Assembly (NCBI RefSeq): GCF_001315945.1
Contig: NZ_BBBG01000014.1
Coordinates: forward strand, 1 to 60,812
Direction: 5' to 3'
Source of the DNA: Methanogenium cariaci JCM 10550
GTDB taxonomy: Archaea > Halobacteriota > Methanomicrobia > Methanomicrobiales > Methanomicrobiaceae
DNA length: 60,812 nucleotides
Position numbers and translations under genes: made by a program. Position 1 is the first letter of the stretch; every line of letters begins with the position of its first letter. Positions 1 through 11,026 of this stretch are shown here, piece by piece. The notes beneath the pieces are model-generated. The model did no database searches and was not told the DNA's origin. It worked only from the letters and a program-made list of their open reading frames with translations.

Positions 1-234
1 AAAAGAGAAAAATCTGTTCTGTAACTGTTATATCAACGAGCGAGAGCTCTTGTCTGTGATTCTTTGCCTGCAATGAAAAACCATTCTGTTCTGTATATAC
101 GATACAAAAGAGCGTGAGTGGTTGTATTCATTCGCTGCAGGTGTTATGGGAATAACGGATATATGGGTGAGCGGAAGCGCTCGTTGAAATCGTTTATCTG
201 CTCTCCGAAGGGATGAACTGATTTTCTTTGATCT

Positions 235-2122
235 TCAGATTACCTGTGCGGCTTCCTCAAGAGAGATCTCTGTGATGATTTTCTTCATTGAATCAATAAG
301 CCTGCCCCCAGTATTCCACATAGGTGGATGTTCTTGCAAGATATGGGGGGGTCAGAACACATGAACGGAGAAGATATACTGTTTTCACCCTCTCCCACTC
401 ATCCTTTGACATCCCGAATTGTTCTATAAACGGTAACGGTGCCTCTCCATAGGTTTCTGCATCCAGTGATGTCTTTGACGTAATGAAATCATCCTGATAA
501 ACCGGTCCTGATACGTATGAACATTTTTCGTAGATCTTCCGGTTCAGATCATTCATCCTCTCCAGATTCGTATTGTCGGCCTCGTTGAACGCAAACATCA
601 CAATATTGAAATCCGGGCGGACAAGAGGATGAATACAAAATGGTATCCCTTCAATCTCGAATTCACCCATCTTTTTTATCGAGTGATATAACCGTGCCGC
701 ACCTTCGACACTTCGTGCAATAATCCTGCCATATCCGGAAACATTCAATGGAACCGCCTTATGGGATGCCCATACCGCCGCTGCCGTCGCACCGGGTTTT
801 GAGCCCTCCAGAATATATGAACCGAGAAGCATCGGGTTGTCCTGTTCCTTCTCAAAGACATAGGCCGCAAAATAGGATATCAGATCAAGAATTCTTTTAT
901 CCCGAATAACGATTGCACCTGCAGCATACGGGACATACCCCATCTTATGAGGATCGATGGTGACGGAATTGCTCTTTGGGATTGCCCGAAATGCTGAATA
1001 GACTGGCAACTTCGGCCAATTTATATCCCTGTGCACCAGTTTTTCAGAATGGAGGGATTTGATCAGTTCATCGTATTCCATAAAGATTCCATCCTTGTCC
1101 AGAAAGATTGAGCGGGCATATCCCCCCCATAGGCGGCATCGATATGGAAATACCATGATACATCATCGCGTTCATATTCCTCCAGCATTTCAGCGATCAG
1201 ATCCACATGATCGACTGCCCCCCCTCCTCGGTTGTCCCCGACAACGGCCACGACACCCATGATCGGGATTTTATCCGCAACAAATCCGTCAATAACTTGT
1301 TTAAGGTGCTTTAAATCCATCCTGAAGTGTTCATCAACCTGAATCGGCACCATGTTCTCCTGGCCGATTCCAAAGATATCCGCTGCTTTTACCCATGAAT
1401 AGTGCTTAGACTGGGGTACCAGAAATTTGCCGCATGTGTTCCGATCAACACCCGTTACCCTGACGGAACGATCCTTTACTGCCTCGAATAACCCCTCCTT
1501 TTTGAGGACATCCAACATGTCGAGGCATTCACCGACAGGAATGTTCAAAAGTTCCCATTCACTCTTGCCATCTACCCGTTCCGGTTTTACCTCCTTTATC
1601 GCAAGCGGAATCGTTTTTATATTGCGGGCAAGCCAGAGTGCTTCGTAGTTTGCCACCGTTCCGTCACAGGTGATATGCCCCCCCAACTCTTACCGGGATC
1701 ATACCCCCCCAGCATCCCGGCGAGCTGTTTTCCGGCTTCGATCTCCAGTGCGGTAGTGACGGGGGAGGCTTCATATGCAACATTGTTCGGATTGTAGAGA
1801 ATGGTTGTAAGGTAGGCAAGGTTTGCAACTGCCAGGGTGTCGCTGTTCATATGACCGAGATACCGGGGGGGGAAGCCCATGGCATGGATGACTCCTTCAG
1901 TCTTGAAGAGAGCTCGTGAAGGGTCTCTGTCATACGCTCCTGGGTGAGCATGAAATCCTCGCTGTATCTCTCCCTGATTTTAATATATTCCGGATCATTG
2001 GGATGGAAATCTCTTCGCCAGAACAGATGTTCATCTACCAGAAAGTTCATCATCTCTTTGAAATAATCCCTGTTTTCTGATTTCGGCCCTATGAAGAGAG
2101 CATCGACATCGACGTTTTTCAT
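235..2122 (-). CDS. tdc: Tyrosine decarboxylase family PLP enzyme (frame-shifted)
   Basis: Group II PLP-dependent decarboxylase closest to bacterial tyrosine decarboxylases, which convert tyrosine to tyramine and CO2 in the cytoplasm. About 620 residues are spread over several frames. The PLP-lysine motif TIDPHKMGY lies near residue 390; GHMNSDTL, SKHYSWVKAADI, VDAAYGG and ILEGSKPGATAA also match the enterococcal enzyme in order. The start is the ATG at 2122, giving MKNVDVDALFIGPKSENRDY. A GTG two codons upstream is possible. Breaks fall at C/G tracts near 1864, 1678, 1130 and 303, and repair of the last extends the C terminus to a TGA at 235. An extra Gly in LGGYDP (usually LGYDP) shows an in-frame over-call. 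The bacterial affinity suggests lateral transfer. A role in methanofuran synthesis (which also needs tyramine, via MfnA) is possible but not shown; MfnA itself is a much shorter protein. Confidence 0.85.
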
Positions 2123-2539
2123 GTTAATCACTCCTGCGGTATCTTCCTGATATCAGGATTTCACAGAATCATTCTGATTATACACCCTTCCCTGCATTAC
2201 AACTCGCCGGCCCTATCTGGGACATCCCCCCCCTCTTTCCACGATGGCTTTTTAGGTGATAAATTGCAGAAGGCATGTTCTGAGATCGGAGTGACCTGAT
2301 ATATAGATGTCTGCACACATTTGCCAAACTCTCCGGATGATAGTCGTGCCTCAAATGAACCCTACCGAATCCCTCAGACTTTTTTTCATCCCACCTGAGA
2401 CGAACAATAGATAACTGTTGAACCGGAAGAGAGATACAAAACCAGTCTCTTCTCCTTTGTGTCCCGAGCGGCACGCTGTGTGCAGCAGAAAGAGCTGGTC
2501 TACCGGAATAACCAAAGGCAGGGGGGGCAGTCTCTTACC
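2123..2539. other. Non-coding divergent intergenic region
   Basis: 417 bases lie between the start of the decarboxylase (minus) and the Csx1-like gene (plus). Apart from the possible TATA box at 2174-2184 and two G/C tracts (near 2226 and 2521) I see no gene, repeat array or stable RNA. Confidence 0.5.
2174..2184 (-). promoter_or_regulatory. Possible TATA box for the tyrosine decarboxylase gene
   Basis: Read on the minus strand this contains GTATAATC about 55 bases upstream of the ATG at 2122, which would place the transcript start roughly 30 bases before the gene. Position and A+T content fit an archaeal promoter; no BRE is obvious. Confidence 0.3.
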
Positions 2540-3785
2540 ATGAAACTCATATCATTTCTGGGCGGGCAGGAGGACGGGGGGGCCACATCGTATACCTGTG
2601 GTGGTTCCGCCTGTGAGACCCGGTTTGTGCAGGAGGCCATCTGTCGCCTGCTTGGAACGGTGGATCGTGCCGTCCTTTTTGCGACCGAAGGTGCCCGGCG
2701 GACTGCATGGGAACCTGTTTCAGCGGCACTCTCCGGGTGTGGTGTCACCCCCCCGGAACTGGTGATCATCCCCCCCAATGGTGAGACGGAAGAGGAACTC
2801 TGGACCATCTTCCGGGCGCTCGAAACCAGCATCGATGTGGGTGAAGAGATCGTCTTTGACATCACCCACGGGTTCCGTTCCCTCCTTCTGGTCGGTTTTC
2901 TCTCCGCAGCGTTCCTGCAAACAACCGGCAAAGCGGAGATTTCCCATGTCTTCTACGGCCAGTACCGGGATGACGGACAACCGTCACATCTTCTGGATCT
3001 GACGCCCTTTCTCTCCATTCTGGACTGGACTACGAGTGTGCACGCCTTTCTCCGGTCGATGGATGCGGCGGGCATCAACCGGCTTGCCAACCGGACGGCA
3101 AAGGAGGCCTACCTCTCCGGGCGCCGGATGCCCCGGAAAAACTCTCCCGGTTTGCCCGGACCCTGGACGGGTTTGCGGTGGCGACCCGGATGGCACGTCC
3201 GGTTGATGCCCTGAACCTCGCGTCCGGCATTGCCCGTGACATTGATGAGGTAACCGGTGAGATGGAGGTCTTCACTCCGCCCCCCCTTGTGGAGGTGCTT
3301 GATACAATCCGCATGGTCGGCGACCTCGGCATCCGCAGGCCGGATCCGGACGAAGGTCTCACCTGGGCCCACGTGGAAAAGGAGCTCGATCTGATCGGGT
3401 TCATGGTCGAACGGGGCCTTCTGCTCCAGGGGGTGACCTTTTCACGGGAGTGGATGGTGAATGTCATGCTCCTGATTCGTTACGGGGACAGCTATCCTGG
3501 GTGGCTAAATCCCGACACCCGCTATGAGATGTCACAGACCTTCGGTGCTGCCATTCTGGATCTGAAAGGTTCGCCGTATATCCGGACCATCTTCACCGAC
3601 TGGTACATACAGCTTCCCTGTGAAGAACAGGCCACCCATCTCTGGGCGGAACTCTCCACCCTCAGAAACGATTTTGCCCACTGCGGGATGCGGGAATACC
3701 CCCCCCGCGGACGACACGGATGAAACAGAAGGCGCAGGAACTGTATGAGCATCTCCACGGGTTTTATGAGGTGGTGCGGGGATGA
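2540..3785 (+). CDS. csx1: Csx1-like CARF-HEPN ribonuclease (TIGR02221 family)
   Basis: Type III CRISPR ancillary RNase family: the CARF domain senses cyclic oligoadenylate and the HEPN domain cleaves RNA. The start is the ATG at 2540 (MKLISFLGGQEDG), followed by a CARF-like Rossmann region with the family signature FDITHGFRS near residue 107 and VFYGQY after it. The C-terminal part has RNDFAH near residue 375, the R-x4-H motif of HEPN nucleases. The repaired length is about 415 residues. Frame breaks lie near 3120 (GGGG read as GGG) and at the C tract near 3700; repair gives a C terminus ending in EVVRG before the TGA at 3783. There is no cas gene, Cas10 or CRISPR array in the window, so it is an orphan here. 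It could be activated by a type III locus elsewhere in the genome. Confidence 0.8.
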
Positions 3786-4004
3786 CACCTCGAATATGGA
3801 GGTAAAATCTTCTTTGGTATTCAGGTACATAATCTATCAATATCTATCAAAATGTCACAAATTGATAAATAATGATAGTTGGGATTACATCAGGACACAC
3901 TGTTCATCTCCGCCCGCGGTCCTTCTCATTTCCGGAGGGACGAAAGGATGAGGTCTGCCCGGTTGGGGGAAATGAAGGACTAGTAAAAAGGCGTGAGATA
4001 TCTT

Positions 4005-4315
4005 TTATCCAAGCACCAGAAGTGCCTCTTCGCCGGTCATGCCCACTCGGACTCCCTTCTCTTCTGCCGGGGGCGTTTATCTCTTTAATGATTCCCCCCC
4101 GGAGGAGATCGTCTGCGGTTGCCACCGATCCCTGCCCCCTCCGGCGGGCGTATACGGGCCGCTGCGTATCCGAATCCGGAAAGTGCCGTTACATCTATGG
4201 CGCCACAGCCCACAAGGCCGCCTTCGTTTGCGGCAAAGACAATATTGACCGGGCCTGCCGGGATGACGGAGCAGACAAATTCCTTTCCTCCGACGGTGAT
4301 CTTCTCGTCTGTCAT
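4005..4315 (-). CDS. DUF1805 (YunC-like) domain protein
   Basis: Small protein of about 103 residues with the DUF1805 core: NIVFAANEGGLVGCGAIDV, then GYAAARIRPPEG, TADDLL and the terminal pattern KGVRVGMTGEEALLVLG. The family occurs singly in archaea and Bacillus (YunC) and its function is unknown. The ATG at 4315 is chosen as start; an in-frame GTG lies three codons upstream. Frame breaks occur at the C tract near 4094 and at CCCCC near 4070, where a C4 gives the family C terminus. It lies 60 bases downstream of recQ on the same strand and may be co-transcribed. Confidence 0.7.
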
Positions 4316-4375
4316 GAGGGACACTATGCCTGCACTTTGATAAATATATGACGCCCGCTCTCCGGGCTGGTCGCG

Positions 4376-6496
4376 TTATCTTTTGGCATGCTGCCGGTCC
4401 CTTGCACAGGTGAGCCGGATGTCGATGTAGCTGAACCGTTCGCCGAGGACGGCTTTCAGCCGCCGGAGGTCCTGTGTCTGTTCCCGTGCCACCGCCTCCC
4501 GGATGGTTGCCTGCCGGTGGGGGGGGCACGAGGTCATCGATATCCACTGCTTCGCCGGAATCGATGGCTGCTGCGAGATGGGCACCGCAGATATCAGGGG
4601 GGGTCAGGGATCGTCTCTCTGCAATCTCCGTCATGGTGCACCCGGCACGATAGAGGCGCAGGGTCTCTGCCGCCGACCCGTCCGCTCCGTCTTCAGTTGT
4701 TGCGATCGCTGCCATAAAGGCCGGGCCGAACCGCTTTAGTTTGGTGGCGCCCACCCCTTTGATGGAGAGAAACGCTGCATCTGTTGTCGGGCGGGAGGCG
4801 ATCATCGCCCGGAGTGTTGCATCCGAGAAGATCATATACGGTGCAATCCCCTCCCGATCAGCAATCTCCCGTCTGAGTGCCTTCAGCCTGAAAAAGAGAG
4901 GGTCGGCTGGTTCTTCCTGCCGGGTGGCGGGCCGTTTTGTCCGGGTTAAAAAGATGCCGTCTGCATGATTCCCTGCCGCTAAGAGTTCCCTGCCCGCATC
5001 CCCCCCACCGTGAGCACCGGGTAGACACCGCTCTCGCGTTCAAGGTAGCCGAAGCGGACGAGTTCACGGATAAAGGAGCGCCAGTCATCCTTTGAATATG
5101 CCTTGCCGGTTCCGTAGCCAGGGGGGGTATTTTGCTGCCCCAGTTCACGGATCTTCTTTGTATTCGCCCCCGCGGAGCAGGTCGATGAGGTGGTTGCTGC
5201 CGCAGGGAATTTCCAGACTCTGCACACAGCTGACGGCCGTCCGGGCAATCGCCGTGCCGTCAAAGCGTTCCCGCGGGGGGAGCAGCAGACATCACAGCTG
5301 CCGCAGCCGCCCGACGGGGGGGGTTCTTCCCCGAAATACTGCAGGATCATGGCCTGTCGGCAGCGGTGTTCCTCGCAGTAGGTGGTCATCTCCTCGAGTT
5401 TTGCATACGCTGCCTTCTGCCGGGCGGCAGATGACTCCTGCTGGATAAAAAACGCCTGCCGGTGCCGGTCGCCGGGGGGGGAATAGAAGAGGATGCAGTC
5501 TGCCGGGTCGCCGTCCCGTCCGGCCCTCCCGGTCTCCTGATAGTAATGTTCAGGCGACCGGGGGGGCAGGTCATGGTGAATGACAAACCGCACGTCCGGC
5601 TTGTCAATGCCCATCCCGAAGGCGACGGTGGCGACGATGACCTGCACCCGGTCGCGGACAAATGCCTCCTGTGTCTCTTCCCGTGCCCGCCGGGTGAGTC
5701 CCGCATGGTAGGGCAGGGCACGGATGTTGGAGCGGCGGAGGGTGTCTGCCAGTTCCTCCACCCCCTTGCGGCTGAGGCAGTAGATGATCCCTGTCTGATT
5801 CCGGTGATTCCGGAGGTAGGAGAGAATTGCCCCCCCTTTTGTGTCCTTCTTTGGCCTGACCTCATACCGGAGATTTTTGCGGTAGAAACTGCCCGTCACC
5901 CGGCGGGGGGGGCGGCGGAGGTGGAGCTGTGCGATGATATCGTTCTGCACGGCAGGAGTCGCGGTGGCCGTCAGTGCCACCACCGGTGCCTGCGGGAATT
6001 CACGGATGAGCTGGGCCAGTTCCCGGTATTCCGGCCGGAATTCATGGCCCCCCCACTGCGATATGCAATGCGCCTCGTCAACCGCGATGAGGCTGACCGA
6101 TGTCTTCTTTAAGAGAGAGAAGAACTCGGCCTTCACTGCCCGTTCGGGGGATACGTAGAGCATTCGCAGCTCTCCGCGGGCGAGTGACGCTTCCGTCTCC
6201 CGTCGTTCAGCGTAGTTCTGTAGCGAGGAGATGCAGGCGGCAGGCACCCCGCATTCCCGGAGGGTGTCCACCTGATCCTTCATCAGGGCGATCAACGGCG
6301 ATATGACGACGGTTGTCCCCCCCCGACATCAGCGCCGGTATCTGGTAGCACAGGGATTTTCCCCCGCCGGTGGCGATCACTCCCAGTACATCCTCCCGTC
6401 TGCGAGGGCACGGATGATCTCCTCCTGGTAGGGGGGGTACAGGGAATCATACCCGAAGTAGTGTCTCAGAACGGTGGTGACATCAGAAAGCGGCAT
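4376..6496 (-). CDS. recQ: ATP-dependent DNA helicase RecQ
   Basis: SF2 3'-5' DNA helicase for recombination and repair, about 705 residues. Starting from the ATG at 6496 (MPLSDVTTVLRHYFGYDS), motif 0 (YQEE), the Walker A segment TGGGKSLCYQIPAL, motif II VDEAHCISQWG (near residue 140), ITGSFYRKNL, motif VI YYQETGRAGRDG, the four-Cys zinc site (CEEHRCRQA with CGSCDVCC) and a C-terminal HRDC domain (IASRPTTDAAFLSIKGVGATK, near 555-620) appear in the right order. Many breaks and extra Gly/Pro residues coincide with G/C tracts: WGGHEF for WGHEF, LPPRSPEHYY for LPRSPEHYY and KGGAILSY for KGAILSY. One G is lost near 6402. The reading frame through the zinc site is recovered only after correcting the tract at 5275. 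Confidence 0.92.
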
Positions 6497-6627
6497 GGAA
6501 TATATTCAATAAGAGTTGGCAGAAGAGCGGGTTATGGCTTGTGATGCAGGCCGGGTGCCTGGAGGATATGCAGGATGAGGGATACCTCATCCTGATGGAG
6601 GGATGTGCAGTATAAATATTTGGTATC

Positions 6628-7005
6628 TTAACAGCCGCCGTTGTCGTGGCTGTGGCCGGCGCAGGCACCTGCGGGATCCATCTCACTGAGCATGCCATCG
6701 TTGAGTGCCTGAACATTCGCACCGACAGTGCCAGGTATGGCGCAGAATACTTTTATGCCTGCACCGTTGAGGCTCATGATGGCCCCCCTGCCAATTCCGC
6801 CGACAAGAACTGCCTCAACAGCATGTTCTGCCAGTTCCGCTGCCGGTGCGCAGCCACCACTACCATGGGTTGAACTGGTGGGTGGTATCTGTGAGCATAC
6901 GCCGGTATCTGTATCGACCAGAAGAAATGCCGATGCTGATCCAAAATGGCTGTATGGAATGCTCTCAAGGCCGTTATCTTCGTTGATTGGTATACAAAGT
7001 TTCAT
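6628..7005 (-). CDS. NifX/NafY-family dinitrogenase iron-molybdenum cofactor-type protein
   Basis: 125-residue protein of the NifB/NifX/NafY fold (Pfam 02579). MKLCIPINEDNG, YSHFGSASAF, AVLVGGIGRGA and IKVFCAIPG are typical of the small stand-alone members common in methanogens. The C terminus is His/Cys rich (GACAGHSHDNGGC), suggesting metal or cluster binding. No nif genes lie nearby, so a general Fe-S or metallocofactor handling role is more likely than nitrogen fixation. The frame is intact and contains a genuine six-base G run at IGRGA. Confidence 0.85.
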   Translation of the reverse strand: MKLCIPINEDNGLESIPYSHFGSASAFLLVDTDTGVCSQIPPTSSTHGSGGCAPAAELAEHAVEAVLVGGIGRGAIMSLNGAGIKVFCAIPGTVGANVQALNDGMLSEMDPAGACAGHSHDNGGC

Positions 7006-7088
7006 AACTATTACACTGTCTCCTGTACTGTAATAAATATCTTATTACTCATGTGCGCATAATTGTAGTGGTTCCGGCAGGGCTCAGG

Positions 7089-7479
7089 TTATGCATATCC
7101 GCTAATTTCATAGTCAACCGCAGACGACATCTCGGCACATTCCGCTCCGTGCTGCAGCACCTCTTCAACCCGTGTCTTGATAATTGAAGGGTATACGGCA
7201 CCGGAAAAACTCTGCACCGCTTTTCCGGCGCAGAAGAACCCGAAGGTCGGTGTCGCCATTATGCCATACCGTTCACCGATCCACGGACTTTCCGCCAGGT
7301 TCAGCCGGACAAAGAGCATCTTCTGCGTATTCCTCTGCGTAGGTGTGGAAATATGGTTCCATCGTTTTGCAGTGGGAACAGGTCGGGCTGTAAAACATCA
7401 CGGCAACCGGGAGGCTGTTCTTTTCAACGGTTTTTTCCCAGTCGGTTCCCTTTAGTTCACGGACAGTTGTCTCTGGCAT
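7089..7479 (-). CDS. Thioredoxin-like protein (frame-shifted)
   Basis: Thioredoxin-fold protein of about 130 residues: the active site is YSPTCSHCKTMEPYF (CxxC = CSHC) near residue 35, the cis-Pro motif is GIMATPTFGFF, followed by GKAVQSFSGAVY. A frame break near 7318 separates the CxxC half from the cis-Pro half; joining gives EEYAEKMLFVRLNLAE. The atypical CSHC pair differs from the CGPC of canonical thioredoxins. It lies between the NifX-like gene and a flavodoxin-ferredoxin protein, suggesting a redox context. Confidence 0.82.
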
Positions 7480-7552
7480 GTGCTCTTCCTCTTATGTCCG
7501 GAGTATTGTGGGCATACCCAAAAAGATTTCCGGGGGGGCCGGTAACTCCTGA

Positions 7553-8370
7553 TCATTCCCGGCCGTTTTGTATCATCATGTCCGTGATGCTCACATCCGG
7601 GTGATGGTACCTGTTCCGTGCGGCAGTCTTTGTTCCCGACTGTATGGCATGTCGGGGGGGCAGTAGTTGATGCAGGCAAAGCAGAATGTACAGGCGTTGC
7701 CCCCCCATTCCGGCCGGTTCATACCGGACACGGTGATATTGTAGGTCGGGCAGACCAGTTCACAGGTACCGCAACCATCACAGGTATCATCCGCCGGAAA
7801 CGGGGGGGCCCTGGGATCGCAGCCGGTTCTTCAGGAGCGGGTGGAGAACGCTGTTGCGTATATTCATCAGGAGGGGGGCCCTTCTCAAAGCTGTTGTCCC
7901 CCCCGTGGGTAATCTTTTCTGCAATCCTGTCGAGATCGGAGCGTGCAACTGAGATGACGGCAATCTCCTGGTCTTCGGGCAGCACATCCCCCCCTGACAG
8001 CAGGTAATTGGTGGGTGTCTTCACGCTATATGCTGCATCCATCCGGTAGGAACGTTTTTTGAGGATACGGTTCAGGTGTTTCCATGCCCCCCCATCACCA
8101 CAGCTCCCCCCCATCGTGACAAGGGCAAAGATCTCCTCTGCGGCGTCCAGGTTTATCTTTTCGGCAAATGCTGAGACCAGAAGGGGGGGAGGGCTGCCGA
8201 TGGAGACCGGAAACACGAATCCGACTCTGCTCTGGTGCGGGAATGTGGTCCCCGTCATGTATCCATTTTGCCATGGGCACCAGCTCGGTCTCCGGTATAT
8301 GGCGGGCAAGTTCCCGTGCTGCCCAGAGGGAATTGCCGGTGCCGGTGAAGTAGTAGAGTGTTGTCTTCAT
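7553..8370 (-). CDS. EFR1-type flavodoxin domain-ferredoxin fusion protein
   Basis: About 270 residues. The N terminus is a flavodoxin fold with the FMN phosphate loop YYFTGTGNSLWAARELARH and VGFVFPVSIG. The C terminus is a two-[4Fe-4S] ferredoxin: CDGCGTCELVCP and CTFCFACINYCP. After repair of the G tract at 7653 (seven read, five expected) it ends with NRYHHPDVSITDMMIQNG, the usual EFR1 C-terminal motif, before the TGA at 7553. The start is the ATG at 8370 (MKTTLYYFTG). Such proteins are thought to shuttle electrons or act as flavin-dependent reductases; the partner is unknown. Further breaks lie at tracts near 8188, 8089 and 7803. Confidence 0.85.
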
Positions 8371-8596
8371 CCTTTCCCTTTGGAAGAATACTCTCTCCCT
8401 GGTGATAACGGTGTTGGAATATTGGTGAACTTGTTTTGAAAATAAAATAATTTAAATTAACTGGTGGTGCCGCAACATACCCTGCATGCAGGCCGGGCAG
8501 GCATCTCACCGACTTTTTTGATCATGAGATCTGTGATGAACCCAGTGTTTTGGTATGGATGCCTCCGGTTCAGAGGGTGCTGTCATCGTATAACTA

Positions 8597-8608
8597 AGAT
8601 ATAAGTAT
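8597..8608 (+). promoter_or_regulatory. Probable promoter of hsdR (TATA box)
   Basis: AGATATAAGTAT is centred about 26 bases upstream of position 8629, followed by a Shine-Dalgarno sequence AAGGAG at 8630-8635 placed eight bases before the TTG start codon at 8644. The spacing fits a short-leader archaeal transcript. Confidence 0.5.
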
Positions 8609-8643
8609 GCAATCCTCGCATTATTATTAAAGGAGCGAAGATA

Positions 8644-10964
8644 TTGCAGGGTTTTAACAAAAAGTCGATGAGTGAGAGTGAGATCCGCACAAAATATATC
8701 ACTCCTGCAATTATTGATGCCGGATGGGATTTACATACGCAGATGAGAGAGGAGGTAAATCTTACCAAAGGGCAGTTCCTTGTGAGGGGGGGGCGTTTTG
8801 AAAAGAGGGACGCGGAAGTTTGCCGACTACGTGCTCTATTACCAGTCGAATATGCCTCTTGCCATTGTCGAGGCAAAAGACAATAAACACTCTGTTGGTC
8901 ACGGGATGCAGCAGGCGATTGAATATGCCGATATGATTGATGTCCCTTTGTCTTCAGCTCGAACGGCGATGCTTTTTTAATGCATGATAAGACCGCATCC
9001 TCCGGCATCGAACGTGAACTGTCCCTGAACGAGTTTCCTGCCCCCCCGTCTGTTCTCTGGGAGAGATACCGTGCATGGAAGGGATTTTCTGATGAGGCGG
9101 TGTCGCTCTACACAACGAATTATTATCCGGATGGTTCGGGGAAATCTCCGCGATATTATCAGGTTAATGGAATAAACCGGACGGTTGAGGCCATCACAAA
9201 GGGGGGGCAGGACAGGATTCTTCTGGTGATGGCGACTGGAACCGGAAAGACCTACACGGCGTTTCAGATCATATGGAGGCTGTGGAAGTCAGGGGGGGCA
9301 AAGAAACGCATTCTCTTTTTGGCGGACAGAAACATTCTGGTTGATCAGACCAGAATCAATGATTTCAGCCTTTCGGCAATGCGATGACCAAGATCAAAAA
9401 CCGAACGGTGGATAAGAGTTTTGAGGTGTATCTCGGTCTGTATCAGGCACTCACGGGTGATGACGAGTCCCGGAAGATATTTAAGAAATTTTCTCCGGAT
9501 TTTTTGATCTGATTGTTGTTGATGAATGCCACCGGGGCAGTGCGGCTGAGGATTCGGCGTGGCGTGAGATTCTGGATTATTTTTCATCGGCAACCCATAT
9601 CGGTCTTACTGCGACTCCGAAGGAGACGAAGTACATATCCAATATCCATTATTTCGGTGAGCCGGTTTACACCTATTCGCTGAAACAGGGGGGGATTGAG
9701 GACGGGTTTTTGGCTCCGTTCCGGGTGTTTCGTATCGATATCGATAAGGATCTTTCCGGTTGGAGGCCCGAGGCGGGCAAGACTGACAAATACGGAAATG
9801 AGATTGAGGATCGTGTCTATAATCAGAAGGATTTCGACCGGGAACTGGTGCTTGAGAAGAGAACCGCACTTGTTGCAGGCAGAATCGCGGACTTTATGAG
9901 GAAGACCGATCCTTATGGCAAGACGATTGTGTTCTGTGAGGATATCGATCATGCCGAGCGGATGCGCCAGTATCTTGTCAATGCACTGCCGGAATATGCG
10001 CAGAGGAGTAAGCGGTATGTGATGAGGATTACCGGGGGATTCCGAGGACGGGAAGGCCGAGTTGGACAACTTTATCATGCCTGAGGAACGGTATCCGGTG
10101 ATTGCAACGACCTCAAAACTGCTGACAACGGGTGTTGATGTGCAGACCTGCAAACTGATTGTTATTGATAAGCAGATCTCATCTTTGACCGAGTTTAAGC
10201 AGATCATCGGCCGGGGCACGCGTATCAATGAGGAATTCGGGAAACAATTCTTTACCATTATGGATTTCAGAAAGGCTACTGAGCTGTTTTCTGATCCCGA
10301 CTGGGACGGGCCTGCTCTCCCTGACGAGAATTTCGATCCGGATAATGAACGCCCGCAACGTGATGGTGCAGATAACGAGGAGGGGGGGGATGGCAGAACA
10401 CGGTATTTCGTAAACGATGTGGAGGTTTCTGTTGTTGCCGAGCGTGTGCAGTACTATAGCGCGAATGGCAGAATCGTTACCGAGTCTTTGAAGGATTTCA
10501 CCAAACATGCGGTAGCGAAGGATTATCCGACGCTTGATGCATTTCTGAATCACTGGACGGATGCGGAAAGAAAATCGGCGGTTGTCCATGAACTGGAGGA
10601 GAAGGGCGTTTTCATTGATGCACTCAAGGAGCAGGTGGGAACTGAGTATGATCCGTTTGACCTGATCTGTCATGTGGTGTTTGACCGGCCTGCGCTGTCA
10701 CGAAAGGAACGGGCAAAAAAAGTGAGGAAACAGTCGTATTTTGATCGGTTCGGCAAAGAGGCCCGCGAGGTGCTGGATGCGATTCTGGACAAATACTCTG
10801 ATGAAGGTCTTTTGGATATGGAGTCAATGGAAATCCTGCGGGTGGATCCAATAAGCAATTTCGGAACGCCGGTTGAGATTATCAACGGCATATTCGGTGG
10901 CAGGAACAATTATATGAAAGCAATCCGTGGTCTTGAGACTTGTCTTTATAGCGCTGAGTGCTGA
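8644..10964 (+). CDS. hsdR: Type I restriction enzyme R subunit HsdR (frame-shifted)
   Basis: Restriction and translocation subunit of a type I R-M complex, about 770 residues. N-terminal nuclease domain ([17 protein letters not shown]-like and LAIVEAKDN as the PD-(D/E)XK core), helicase motor with Walker [15 protein letters not shown] near residue 198, [10 protein letters not shown] near 292, [22 protein letters not shown] and IIGRGTRI, then the C-terminal HsdM-binding region. The TTG start at 8644 is chosen because of AAGGAG eight bases upstream; an ATG at 8668 is the alternative. [10 protein letters not shown] and [10 protein letters not shown] each carry one Gly more than the family. Frames break near 8790 (G8), 9363 (TTTT read as TTT), 9505 and 10035 (GGGG read as GGGGG). 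hsdM and hsdS follow only after a 9.7 kb insertion of seven unrelated genes. Confidence 0.93.
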
Positions 10965-10990
10965 ATTTTCGATTAAACCGAAGGTTAGAT

Positions 10991-10999
10991 GTATAATTG
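10991..10999 (+). promoter_or_regulatory. Possible TATA box of the embedded defence operon
   Basis: GTATAATTG centred 32 bases before the ATG at 11027, within the 62-base gap after hsdR. It would give an almost leaderless transcript, meaning that the inserted operon can be transcribed independently of hsdR. Confidence 0.35.
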
Positions 11000-11026
11000 T
11001 CTCTAATTTTCATTTAGAGATGAAAT

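Noticed and set aside
2459..2539. Upstream extension of the Csx1-like protein
   Set aside because: The extension (MSRAARCVQQKELV...) is not found in the family; the ATG at 2540 gives the typical MKLISFLG start.
3872..4351. 159-residue plus-strand open frame
   Set aside because: Antisense to DUF1805, which has the conserved family blocks on the minus strand.
5462..6112. 216-residue plus-strand open frame
   Set aside because: Antisense to RecQ motifs II-VI; no family resemblance.
8460..8535. Minus-strand micro-peptide MIKKVGEMPARPACRVCCG
   Set aside because: Only 22 codons; has a CRVCC motif but no ribosome-binding site or neighbour support; possibly a remnant.
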